Both the position numbers and the translations under genes were made by a program. Under the pieces are notes generated by a model. The model was not told the DNA's origin. It did not search any database and saw nothing but the letters and a program-made list of their open reading frames with translations. A DNA stretch of 64,000 nucleotides from Nocardia mangyaensis (GTDB lineage Bacteria; Actinomycetota; Actinomycetes; Mycobacteriales; Mycobacteriaceae). The stretch covers positions 3,658,001-3,722,000 of the forward strand of contig NZ_CP018082.1 in the NCBI RefSeq assembly GCF_001886715.1, written 5' to 3'. Each line of letters starts with the position of its first letter. The first letter of the stretch is position 1. This document shows positions 26,703 to 34,652 of the stretch, in pieces.

Positions 26703-27611
26703 TTGCACATCGGCATCATGCTCACCGACCGTCCCGGCCCCGACGCCCTCGACCGGCTCGCCGACGATCTCGCCGAGATCAAGGATGAGGGCTTCACCTC
26801 GGCCTGGCTCTCGCAGATCTTCGCGCTCGACGCCCTCACCGCGCTGACGGTGATCGGCGCCCGGGTCCCCGACATCGAGTTGGGCACCGCGGTGGTACCG
26901 AGCTATCCGCGCCACCCGGCGGTGCTGGCCCAGCAGGCGAGGACCGCCGCCTTGGCCATCGGTCCCGGACGGCTGACGCTGGGTGTCGGCCTGTCCCATC
27001 AGCGGGTGATCGAGGACGTCTACGGCTACGACTTCGCCCGTCCCGCTCAGCACATGGCCGAATACCTCGAGGTGTTGCTTCCGCTGCTCGCGGGCGAGAG
27101 CGTGTCCTTCCAGGGAGAAACCGTCTCCGCCCAGATCGCCCTGACCGTGCCCAATCCCGAGCCCGTGCCGGTGCTGCTGGCCGCCCTGGGCCCACGGATG
27201 CTCCGGCTGGCCGGGCAGCGGACCACCGGCACCACGCTGTGGATGACCGGCCCGCGCACCATCGCCGAACACATCACTCCGACGATCACCGCCGCGGCCG
27301 CCGAAGCGGGCAGGCCCGCCCCGCGGATCGTGTGCGCCCTGCCGATCTGTGTCACCGACGACCCCGACGACGCCCGCGACCAAGCCACCCAAGCCTTCGG
27401 CTTCTACGGTGCGCTGCCCTCCTACCGGGCCATGCTCGATCGCGAAGGCGCCGCCACCCCGGTCGACCTGGCGATCATCGGCACCGAAGACGAAGTCGCC
27501 ACCCGCCTCCGGGCCATCGCCGACGCGGGCGCCACCGATTTCGTCGCGGTGCCGTTCATCCGAGGCGACAGTGCGAAACGCACCAGATCGCTGCTCATGT
27601 CGTTGGACTGA
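26703..27611 (+). CDS. LLM-class (luciferase-like) F420-dependent oxidoreductase
   Basis: 302 residues. Hallmarks are IGIMLTD at the N-terminus, DEGFTSAWLSQIFALDALTAL, the conserved IELGTAVVPSYPRHPAVLAQQA and RLTLGVGLSHQRVIEDVYGY, followed by VPVLLAALGPRMLRLAG. These are typical of mycobacterial/nocardial TIGR03564-like F420 enzymes. The start is read as TTG 26703, because AGGAGG at 26693-26698 lies 4 nt before it and the product then begins M-HIGIML as in homologues; the ATG at 26664 would place this ribosome site inside the gene. The substrate is unknown. It stands alone between the kinase pair and a phosphotransferase. Confidence 0.9.
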   Translation: MHIGIMLTDRPGPDALDRLADDLAEIKDEGFTSAWLSQIFALDALTALTVIGARVPDIELGTAVVPSYPRHPAVLAQQARTAALAIGPGRLTLGVGLSHQRVIEDVYGYDFARPAQHMAEYLEVLLPLLAGESVSFQGETVSAQIALTVPNPEPVPVLLAALGPRMLRLAGQRTTGTTLWMTGPRTIAEHITPTITAAAAEAGRPAPRIVCALPICVTDDPDDARDQATQAFGFYGALPSYRAMLDREGAATPVDLAIIGTEDEVATRLRAIADAGATDFVAVPFIRGDSAKRTRSLLMSLD

Positions 27612-27720
27612 CCTCGACTACCGAGCTCGCCGACCTGGACCTCACTGCGGTGCTCGGGGAGCGCCTACCCGCCCGCATATGTGTTCGCGATGAGTGTTCG
27701 GGCATGGCACGATCGCCGTC

Positions 27721-28671
27721 ATGTCTGCCTCGATGACGACCGATCAACGGGCCGCCAGAACCACTCGCGCCGTGGCGGCCGCGGTGGCCGCCGGACGGGA
27801 GCGGGGGCTCGCGGTGACCGAGCCGATCGTCCTGCACGATGTGTTCTCCGTCGTGGTGCATCTCGCGCCGTCGCCGGTGGTGGTTCGGGTGCCGACCGTG
27901 CTCGCGCCCGGCATGGATCTGGACGGCCTCGCCGACCGGCAGCGCACCGAACTCGCGGTGGTGTCGTGGCTGGCCGAACACGGCACCCCGGTGATCGCGC
28001 CGAGTCCGCTCGTCGACGTCGAACCGGTGCACCGCGACGGGTTCTCGATGACGTTCTGGCACTACGTCGACCGCGATTCGAGTGCCGAGCCGGACTACGT
28101 GCGCAATGCCGCACTGGTCGCGGATCTGCATCTGGCCCTACGCGAATACCCTGGCGAACTGCCCTTCCTCTCGGCCGCCGAACCGAAGACCCTCACCGCG
28201 AGCTTCGCGGTGCTCGCCGAGCGCCCCGACCTGATTGCGCCCGCCGAACTCGAACGTGCGCAACACGAATGGGAGCTGATTGAACCGCTGGTGTCTTCTC
28301 GTGCCGTCTTCGACGCCGCGTTCCCCGATATGGGCGTACAGCCGATCCACGGCGACGCCCCGGCCTACAACATCGTGCCCACCACGAACGGTGCCTTGTA
28401 CGCCGACTTCGAACTGACCACCCTCGGTCCGGTCGAATGGGATCTCGCCGCCTTCGGACCCGAGGCCGCCGACGCCTACGACGCGGCCGCGGCCGGGGTG
28501 GGCCTGCGCCCACTGGATCGGCGGGTGCTCCGGTTCGTCGAAGCGGTCGGAATGGCACGAACCATCGCCTGCCTGGCCTTGGTCGACGAGTTGCCGCTCC
28601 TGCGCGAGGGCATCGAGCCCGCGATGCAACAGTGGCGCTCGCAACCGTTCCCCGACGACCTCCTCGGCTGA
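27721..28671 (+). CDS. Aminoglycoside-phosphotransferase-family (APH-like) protein
   Basis: 316 residues. A kinase-like N-lobe (VVRVPTV, then ELAVVSWLAEHGTPVIAPSP), a catalytic loop IHGDAPAYNIVPTTNG and a metal-binding ADFELTTLGPVEWDLA show the APH/choline-kinase fold: H-G-D-x-x-x-x-N, then D-F. The usual tail (ALVDELPLLREGIEP) follows. These enzymes phosphorylate small hydroxylated molecules, not necessarily antibiotics. ATG 27721 was chosen; no strong ribosome site precedes it and an ATG at 27733 is possible. A short GC hairpin (28660-28675) overlaps the stop and may end transcription weakly. Confidence 0.88.
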   Translation: MSASMTTDQRAARTTRAVAAAVAAGRERGLAVTEPIVLHDVFSVVVHLAPSPVVVRVPTVLAPGMDLDGLADRQRTELAVVSWLAEHGTPVIAPSPLVDVEPVHRDGFSMTFWHYVDRDSSAEPDYVRNAALVADLHLALREYPGELPFLSAAEPKTLTASFAVLAERPDLIAPAELERAQHEWELIEPLVSSRAVFDAAFPDMGVQPIHGDAPAYNIVPTTNGALYADFELTTLGPVEWDLAAFGPEAADAYDAAAAGVGLRPLDRRVLRFVEAVGMARTIACLALVDELPLLREGIEPAMQQWRSQPFPDDLLG

Positions 28672-28755
28672 GGAGTTCCCGACGACCGGTGGCGTGGCGA
28701 ACGATCCTGGCGAATTCACGGTGACCGGTCGCCGGCTCGTTGCAGACTGGGGTCT

Positions 28756-31700
28756 GTGAGGCTGGTTGTCGCCAACAGGGGTGAGATCGCGGTGCGGATC
28801 CTGCGCACCGCCCGCGAGCGCGGGTACACGACGTTCGCGTTGTGCACCGACGAGGAGCGCGGCGGATTGCCCGCGCGCCTGGCCGATGAGGTCGTCGTAC
28901 TGCCCGGGACCGGTGCGGCCGCCTATCTGGATGTCGACACGGTCGTGCCGGCCGCGCGGCAGGCGGGCGAGGGTGCGCTGGTGCATCCGGGATACGGCTT
29001 CCTGAGCGAGAACGCCGAGTTCGCGGCCGCGTGTGCGGCGGCGGGGTCGGTGTTCGTAGGTCCGAGCCCCGAGACCCTGCGGCTCCTCGGTGACAAGCTC
29101 GCGGCACGCCGCGCCGCCCAGGACGCTGGGCTGTCGGTGTTGCCCGCCACCACCGGCAACACCACCGAGATCGCCGCGTTGCTCGCCGAGCACCCGGCCG
29201 GGGTGATGATCAAAGCTGTCCACGGCGGTGGCGGGCGTGGACAACGCATCGTGCGCGACGCCGCGGAACTCGTCGACGCCTATGCCCGCTGTCGTTCCGA
29301 GGCGCTGGCCGGGTTCGGCGACGCTGCCGTCTTTGCCGAGGTGCTCGCTCCCGAGGCCAGGCATATCGAGGTCCAGGTGATCGGGGATGGTGCTCGCGCG
29401 GTCGCGGTGGGTGATCGCGATTGCAGCGTGCAGCGGCGGCGCCAGAAGCTGATCGAGATCGCACCGGCCCCCGAGCTCGCCGGTGCGCTGCGGAGTCGTC
29501 TGCATCGTGAGGCCGTGCGGATCGCGGAGTCGGTGTCGTGTCGTGGATTGGCGACCGTCGAGTTTCTCGTCACGGGCACGCAGGCCTGGTTCCTCGAGGT
29601 GAACCCGCGGTTGCAGGTCGAGCACCCGGTGACCGAGGTGACCACCGGGCTGGATCTGGTCGCCGTGCAGCTCGATCTGGCGCACGGCCGAACGCTCGCC
29701 GACCTCGATCTGCCCAGTGGCGCTCCGCACGGGTTCGCCGTGCAGGCGCGGATCAACGCCGAGCTGGTCACGCCGGCTGGCGAGATCCTGCCCAGCAGTG
29801 GTGTGCTGGCGCATTTCGCCGGGCCGACCGGGGTGGGCGTGCGCGTCGACACGGCCGCGCGACCGGGCACGAGGATCGGCACGCATTTCGATTCCTTGCT
29901 GGCCAAGGTGATCGCGGGCGGCCCGTCGTATTCCGCCGCGCTTCGACGCTGTGCGGACGCGCTGGCCGAGACCGTGATCGGTGGTGTCGAGACGAATGTG
30001 GCACTGCTGGGTGCGGTCGTCGAGGAACTCGTGGCGACCGGGCCGGTGACCACAGCCTGGTTCGAGAACACTCTCGACAAGCTGTCGGCCGCTGCCGCCG
30101 CCGAGACCGCGACGGCGGCAACAGCGGACGGTGCCGGGTCGGAGCTCATGATCCGCGACGGCGAGCAGCTGGTGCGATCACCGATGGGCGGGACCGTGGT
30201 CAGCATCGCCGCACCGGACACAATGGTTGGGCCCGGTGGCGAAGTCGTGGTGGTCGAGGCCATGAAGATGGAGCACGTGATCCGCGCCGAATCCGCCCTG
30301 CGCGTGACCCGCGTCCTCGTCGAGCACGGAACGGTCGTCGACCCGCAAACTCCCCTGCTGACCTGGACCGACGTCGACCATGACGACACCGTCAGCGAGA
30401 CAGACGATATCGACCTCGACGCCATCCGCACCGACCTGGCAGAGGTCCGCGCGCGGCACCGCATCGGACAGGATGCCGCGCGCCCCGACGCCGTCGCCAA
30501 ACGCCACCGTCTGCACCGCAGAACGGCCCGCGAGAACATCGCCGAGCTGGTCGACGAGGGCAGCTTCCGCGAATACGGGGCACTCGCGATCGCCGCACAA
30601 CGACGTCACCGCAATGACGAGGACCTGATCGCGAACACCCCCGCCGACGGCTTGATCACCGGGGTGGCCACCATCGACGCGGTCCGAACGGCGGTGTTGT
30701 CCTACGACTACACCGTCCTCGCGGGCACCCAGGGTTTTCGCAATCACACCAAGACCGATCGGCTGCTCGCGATCGCGCACGAGCAGCGGCTTCCGGTCGT
30801 GTTCTTCACCGAGGGCGGCGGCGGACGACCCGGCGACACCGACTACACCGGTGTCTCGGGACTGGAAGTCACCACCTTCCGCGCCATGGGTGCCCTGTCG
30901 GGCCGAGTTCCGTTGATCGGCATCGTGTCCGGCCGCTGCTTTGCCGGGAACGCGGCGCTGCTCGGCATGTGTGACGTGGTGATCGCGACCCCGGACGCGA
31001 ACATCGGGATGGGCGGGCCCGCGATGATCGAGGGCGGCGGGCTCGGCGTCTACGCGCCGGAGGACATCGGACCGGTCCAGATCCAGCGACGCAACGGGGT
31101 GGTGCACCTGGTCGCCGACGACGAAGCCCACGCCGTCGCCCTGGCCCGCCGCTGCCTGTCCTACTTCCAGGGCGCCGTCACCGACTGGACCGCCCCTGAT
31201 CCGCGCCTGGCTCGACACGTCGTGCCAGAGAACCGGTTACGCGCCTACGACATTCGCGGTGCCATCGCCGCCGTTGTCGACGTCGACTCGACGCTGGAAT
31301 TGCGCGCCGACTGGGGTGGCGGGATCGTCACCGCGCTGGTTCGCGTCGAAGGCCGCCCGCTCGGGCTCGTCGCGAACAACGGCCACCACCTCGGCGGCGC
31401 GATCGACGCGCCCGCCGCCGACAAGTACAGCGCCTTCCTTCGGCTGTGCGACGCCCACGGCCTCCCCGTCCTCGCTCTCTGTGACACTCCGGGTTTCATG
31501 GTCGGCCCGGAGGTGGAGCGCGACGCGGTGGTCACCAAGTTCGCCCGCCTGTTCATCGATGCCGCCGCCCTGTCGGTTCCGTTCGGCACCATCGTCTTGC
31601 GCAAGGGCTACGGTCTGGGCGCCCAGGCCATGGCCGCCGGTTCTTTCCGCAGCCCGCGTTTCGTCGTCGCCTGGCCGACCGGCGAGATCGGCGGCATGGG

Positions 31701-31899
31701 CGTGGAAGGCGCGGTCCGCCTCGGCTTCCGCAAACAACTCGAAGCGATCACCGACCCCGCCGAGCGTCAGTCCACGTTCGACGCCATGGTGCGATTCGCC
31801 TACGCCAACAGCAAGGCCCTCAACGCCGCCACCGTCTTCGAACTCGACGACGTCATCGACCCCGCCGACACCAGACACTGGATCACCACGCTGTTCTGA
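28756..31899 (+). CDS. Single-chain biotin-dependent acyl-CoA carboxylase (BC-BCCP-CT)
   Basis: 1047 residues in one chain. Residues 1-450 are biotin carboxylase (VVANRGEIAVRILRTA, HPGYGFLSENAEFA, the ATP-grasp loop KAVHGGGGRGQ, EVNPRLQVEHPVTE). About 475-545 is the biotin carrier with EAMKMEH; Lys504 is the biotinylation site. About 590-1047 is carboxyltransferase (GTQGFRNHTKTDRLL, FFTEGGGGRPGD, PGFMVGPEVERDAV, GEIGGMGVEGAV). It resembles the single-polypeptide long-chain acyl-CoA carboxylases of actinobacteria, as opposed to the split AccA3/AccD pairs. The substrate (acetyl- to long-chain acyl-CoA) is not readable from sequence. GTG 28756 starts directly at the conserved N-terminus. No biotin ligase gene is close. 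Confidence 0.95.
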   Translation: MRLVVANRGEIAVRILRTARERGYTTFALCTDEERGGLPARLADEVVVLPGTGAAAYLDVDTVVPAARQAGEGALVHPGYGFLSENAEFAAACAAAGSVFVGPSPETLRLLGDKLAARRAAQDAGLSVLPATTGNTTEIAALLAEHPAGVMIKAVHGGGGRGQRIVRDAAELVDAYARCRSEALAGFGDAAVFAEVLAPEARHIEVQVIGDGARAVAVGDRDCSVQRRRQKLIEIAPAPELAGALRSRLHREAVRIAESVSCRGLATVEFLVTGTQAWFLEVNPRLQVEHPVTEVTTGLDLVAVQLDLAHGRTLADLDLPSGAPHGFAVQARINAELVTPAGEILPSSGVLAHFAGPTGVGVRVDTAARPGTRIGTHFDSLLAKVIAGGPSYSAALRRCADALAETVIGGVETNVALLGAVVEELVATGPVTTAWFENTLDKLSAAAAAETATAATADGAGSELMIRDGEQLVRSPMGGTVVSIAAPDTMVGPGGEVVVVEAMKMEHVIRAESALRVTRVLVEHGTVVDPQTPLLTWTDVDHDDTVSETDDIDLDAIRTDLAEVRARHRIGQDAARPDAVAKRHRLHRRTARENIAELVDEGSFREYGALAIAAQRRHRNDEDLIANTPADGLITGVATIDAVRTAVLSYDYTVLAGTQGFRNHTKTDRLLAIAHEQRLPVVFFTEGGGGRPGDTDYTGVSGLEVTTFRAMGALSGRVPLIGIVSGRCFAGNAALLGMCDVVIATPDANIGMGGPAMIEGGGLGVYAPEDIGPVQIQRRNGVVHLVADDEAHAVALARRCLSYFQGAVTDWTAPDPRLARHVVPENRLRAYDIRGAIAAVVDVDSTLELRADWGGGIVTALVRVEGRPLGLVANNGHHLGGAIDAPAADKYSAFLRLCDAHGLPVLALCDTPGFMVGPEVERDAVVTKFARLFIDAAALSVPFGTIVLRKGYGLGAQAMAAGSFRSPRFVVAWPTGEIGGMGVEGAVRLGFRKQLEAITDPAERQSTFDAMVRFAYANSKALNAATVFELDDVIDPADTRHWITTLF

Positions 31900-31956
31900 T
31901 GGCCGAGGAATTACTGCTCGCTCACGGTCGTCGCCTCGGGCATGGATTCGCCTGTG

Positions 31957-32391
31957 CTACCGGCCCGCTCCAGCCGACTCGCTCATCTCGCGGTCGAGTT
32001 CGGCGCGGATCTCGGCGATGTAGTCGTCGGGATCGGAGCGGATGCGGGTGATCACCTGATCGAGTGGTTGAGCGTGCGGTTCGTGTTCCATGCTCCACAG
32101 GGCCATCTCGAACAGCACCGGCAGTGCGTCGACGGCGCGTTCGGTCGGGACGTAGTGGACCTGATTGCGTTCACCACTGCCCACCCGGGCGACCAGGTTC
32201 GCGGCTTCGAGGCGCTTGAGCCGGTCCAGCAGGACGCTGGTCGAGATCCGCTCGGCCGAATCGAGGAATTCCACCGGGCGCCGTTTGCCGACGAGCAGCA
32301 TGTCGCGTAGCACCAGCAACGTCCACGGATCTCCGAACACCTCGAGGAACATGTTCATCGGGCATGTCGATTTGCCTACCGCGCGCTTCAT
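31957..32391 (-). CDS. HxlR-family winged-helix transcriptional regulator
   Basis: 144 residues. STCPMNMFLEVFGDPWTLLVLRDMLLVGKRRPVEFLDS, then STSVLLDRLKRLEAANLV, is the HxlR winged helix, with the conserved N-terminal Cys at residue 10. The C-terminal 40 residues (MEHEPHAQPLDQVITRIRSDP) are family-typical. It faces away from the SnoaL-like gene 102 bp apart, and the gap contains an almost perfect 17-18-bp-arm dyad that is the obvious operator. It probably represses both genes and responds to a small molecule or oxidant. The start is set by homology; a clear ribosome site is not visible. Confidence 0.92.
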   Translation of the reverse strand: MKRAVGKSTCPMNMFLEVFGDPWTLLVLRDMLLVGKRRPVEFLDSAERISTSVLLDRLKRLEAANLVARVGSGERNQVHYVPTERAVDALPVLFEMALWSMEHEPHAQPLDQVITRIRSDPDDYIAEIRAELDREMSESAGAGR

Positions 32392-32397
32392 GCCCCC

Positions 32398-32441
32398 ACC
32401 ATACCCACAACATTTGCATTATCAAAATGTTGAGGTATGGT
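32398..32441. promoter_or_regulatory. Long inverted repeat, HxlR operator candidate
   Basis: Left arm ACCATACCCACAACATTT (32398-32415) and right arm AAATGTTGAGGTATGGT (32425-32441) pair over 16 positions with one small bulge; spacer GCATTATCA. The site lies midway between the divergent HxlR and SnoaL-like genes and is the most AT-rich part of this segment, so it likely overlaps both promoters. Confidence 0.65.
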
Positions 32442-32493
32442 CGGTCCGACGCTGAACGGCGTCCACCAACAGCACTCGAACCGGGGAATCCAC

Positions 32494-32877
32494 ATGCACC
32501 AGAACGTGATCGACACCGTCTCGGAGATGACCGCCGCGCTGGAACGCGGCGATGTCGACACCGTCATGTCCTTTTACGTCGACGACGCGGTCGTCTCCTT
32601 CGAACCGGGCTCGCCGGTGCGGGGCGCCGAGCAACTGCGGGCTGGGTTCGCGGCCTTCGCCGCCCTCAAACCGCATTTCCGCTACGACAACGGTCACGAG
32701 GTGATGATCTCCGGTGACATCGCCGTGCACATCGCGCCGTGGACGATGAACGGCACCGCTGCCGACGGCACCGCGATCGCCGAGAGTGGACTCTCCGTGG
32801 CGACCCTGCGTCACCAGGTCGATGACAGCTGGAAGATCGCGCTCGACAACCCCTTCGGCGCCCGCCTCGTTCCCTGA
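32494..32877 (+). CDS. SnoaL-like / NTF2-fold polyketide cyclase-type protein
   Basis: 127 residues. The cone-fold pattern is DTVSEMTAALERGDVDTVMSF, YVDDAVVSFEPGSPVRG, AEQLRAGFAAFAALKPHF, then HEVMISGDIAVHIAPWTM, matching YybH/SnoaL-type NTF2-like proteins (ketosteroid isomerase family fold). Members bind small hydrophobic ligands and some are enzymes; the activity here is unknown. ATG 32494 is supported by GGGGAA 5 nt upstream. Divergent from and probably controlled by the HxlR regulator. Confidence 0.85.
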   Translation: MHQNVIDTVSEMTAALERGDVDTVMSFYVDDAVVSFEPGSPVRGAEQLRAGFAAFAALKPHFRYDNGHEVMISGDIAVHIAPWTMNGTAADGTAIAESGLSVATLRHQVDDSWKIALDNPFGARLVP

Positions 32878-33162
32878 CCGGCCCGGGTCTGCCACGATCC
32901 GGCTTTCGATCCCGGCCTCGCCGAGTTGCCCGAGCAACTGGTCGAGCCGCGCGTACCGCACCGACGACCCCACAGGGACCAGGGGGAACAACCGGGAGTT
33001 CGCCAGCCGGAGGCAAATGCGAGTAGACAACGTCCACCACCCCAACTCGGCGAAGGATTCCAGCTGGGGCACCAGTTCCCAGGCTGCTGGGTGGCCCAGA
33101 ACGCGAGTTGTTCGGGCTGGCTGGTCCGTCAATGCTTGGGAGGTGAACAACACCAGATCAGA
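32877..33162 (-). pseudogene. Possible decayed coding remnant
   Basis: In one minus-strand frame, about 95 residues read like real protein: LVLFTSQALTDQPART, TRVLGHPAAWELVPQLESF, AELGWWTLSTRICLRLANSR and FPLVPVGSSVRYARLDQLL. There is no start codon or ribosome site at its upstream edge and it runs into the divergent gene at 33143. I do not recognise the family. The stretch would otherwise be a 265-bp gap between two plus-strand genes. Confidence 0.3.
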
Positions 33163-33577
33163 CTCGGCTGAACGTCGCGTACTCACCGCGATCGGCGTCG
33201 CACGAATCGTGTGGGGACTGACCACGGCGCTTGGCTCAGCACACGTCCATCGCTGTGGTGGCATCGGATACCCCGGACCTGACGGCGGTGTCTGGATCAA
33301 AGCTTTCGGTGTCCGCGACGTCATCCTCGGGGCCGGTGCCCTGCACTCCGAAGAAGCAGTCCGGCGCGCGACCCTGAGAGCCGGGATCGCGATGGATCTC
33401 TTCGACGCGGGAGCCGTGATCGTCGCCGCCCGGCAAGGCATGCCCCGGCGCGCCGCGCGTATCGGTGTTCTGATGGCAGGCGGGACGGCAGTCTTCGCGG
33501 CCGCCGGTCCGGGCCTGCTTCGGATGGTTGAGAACCGGCGAGCAGATCGAGTCCGTCCGATGTCATCGACGACGTAG
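33143..33577 (+). CDS. Small membrane protein (DUF4267-like)
   Basis: 144 residues. After a polar N-terminus it has VLTAIGVARIVWGLTTALGS, then KAFGVRDVILGAGAL, AIMDLFDAGAVIV-like and ARIGVLMAGGTAVFAAAGPG segments: three to four weak TM helices with an R-D pair in the second, the pattern of small actinobacterial DUF4267-type proteins. GTG 33143 is the only reasonable start; GGGAG abuts it too closely to be ideal, so translation may begin elsewhere. Function unknown. Confidence 0.6.
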   Translation: MNNTRSDSAERRVLTAIGVARIVWGLTTALGSAHVHRCGGIGYPGPDGGVWIKAFGVRDVILGAGALHSEEAVRRATLRAGIAMDLFDAGAVIVAARQGMPRRAARIGVLMAGGTAVFAAAGPGLLRMVENRRADRVRPMSSTT

Positions 33578-33611
33578 CGCTCGAACGCGCGCAGGCGTCT
33601 CGGTCAGGCGC

Positions 33612-34211
33612 TCAACCCGTCGAGGAGTTCTGCTCGGACGAAGAACCGGTGCCACTAGGGCTCTTGCCGCCGGTGCGTTCGGCGATGTGCATGGCCCAGG
33701 AGTACAGCGTCACCGGGTCACCCAGGGTCGCGCACACCGCGGGCGGGACCAAGGACCCACTCGCGGCGCTGAGCAGGTCGAACAGGCCAAGGTGCACCCA
33801 CTCCCACAACATGCTGTCGAAGTTGTAGGCGACCATCACCGGTTGGACGCGGCGGCGGATCTCGATCACCTCGGCCGGCGACAGACCCGCCCGTTCCAGC
33901 CGCTGCTCGGTGGCGCGGCTGTGTTCTTGATCGAATGAGGTGTCGAGGAATGGTTCGAGCAGGTCGGACCAGATATCAGGTCGCCGTCGAACCGGGATGG
34001 CGTTGCGGCGGCGGAACTCGCAGAGCTCAGGCTGACACGCCGACGGCAAGAACAGCGTTTCCCCGTGCACGGTGCGAACCTCCGGCGGCATGGCCCGTGG
34101 ATCGATGTCCCGGATCTCCGGTACCGGCACCGCTCCACCGGGATACACGGTGGCGCCGGGAAACTCATAGTTCGCGAAGCGGATCTCCGTCTCGGCGATG
34201 ACGACCTCCAT
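33612..34211 (-). CDS. Hypothetical protein
   Basis: 199 residues from ATG 34211 (MEVVIAETEIRFANYEFPGA). No signal peptide or TM helix. Content includes PVPEIRDIDPRAMPPEVRTV, GETLFLPSACQPELCEFRRR and a helical half with LERAGLSPAEVIEIRRRVQP and VAYNFDSMLWEWVHLGLFD. The C-terminus ends in a Ser/Gly tail. I do not recognise a domain; it reads as a real gene because of strong third-position GC. The ribosome site is weak, and an in-frame ATG at 34250 is an alternative. Confidence 0.6.
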   Translation of the reverse strand: MEVVIAETEIRFANYEFPGATVYPGGAVPVPEIRDIDPRAMPPEVRTVHGETLFLPSACQPELCEFRRRNAIPVRRRPDIWSDLLEPFLDTSFDQEHSRATEQRLERAGLSPAEVIEIRRRVQPVMVAYNFDSMLWEWVHLGLFDLLSAASGSLVPPAVCATLGDPVTLYSWAMHIAERTGGKSPSGTGSSSEQNSSTG

Positions 34212-34339
34212 CCGTTCATGATGAACCGCTGAGAGCCTGGCCAAACCCATCCAGACCCGCCGCGATCAAAACGTGGCGGTAATCACTGTCTGGCCTATCG
34301 CGTTGGCAACGACTGTAACCAAAACGTTAGGGTTCAGGC

Positions 34340-34579
34340 ATGGTACGTACCGGAGTAGCAACCACCGACCCGGACGAACCGAATGTTCCTCTCTCCCAGC
34401 AGCATCCGGCACGTCTCGAACTCGTCGGCGATACGCCCGACCCCACCGAAACCCCGTCCGAGCCGATCGATGACCACTTCCCGCGGCTCGGCGACACCAG
34501 CTTCCTCACCGGCGCGGCGCGCCATCGACTCGCCGCCTACATCCACACCCAGCTCGCCGAACTCGAGGAGTTGCCCTGA
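34340..34579 (+). CDS. Small hypothetical protein upstream of recombinase
   Basis: 79 residues, mostly polar and acidic, ending in a helix (TGAARHRLAAYIHTQLAELE). Third positions are strongly G/C, supporting coding; TAGGG lies 7 nt before the ATG. It precedes the tyrosine recombinase by 73 bp on the same strand, so a linked function is possible. No known domain. CAAAACGT occurs twice upstream (34267, 34320), which may mark a regulatory site. Confidence 0.55.
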   Translation: MVRTGVATTDPDEPNVPLSQQHPARLELVGDTPDPTETPSEPIDDHFPRLGDTSFLTGAARHRLAAYIHTQLAELEELP

Positions 34580-34652
34580 CCGCGCGGCGATGACCTAGGC
34601 TCGAACGCCAGGAGTCATCGGCGACAGACTGATTCACGCGAGGAGCGGCCAG

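Noticed and set aside
28138..29886. A 582-codon antisense frame under the carboxylase
   Set aside because: Shadow of biotin carboxylase; no start context or domain.
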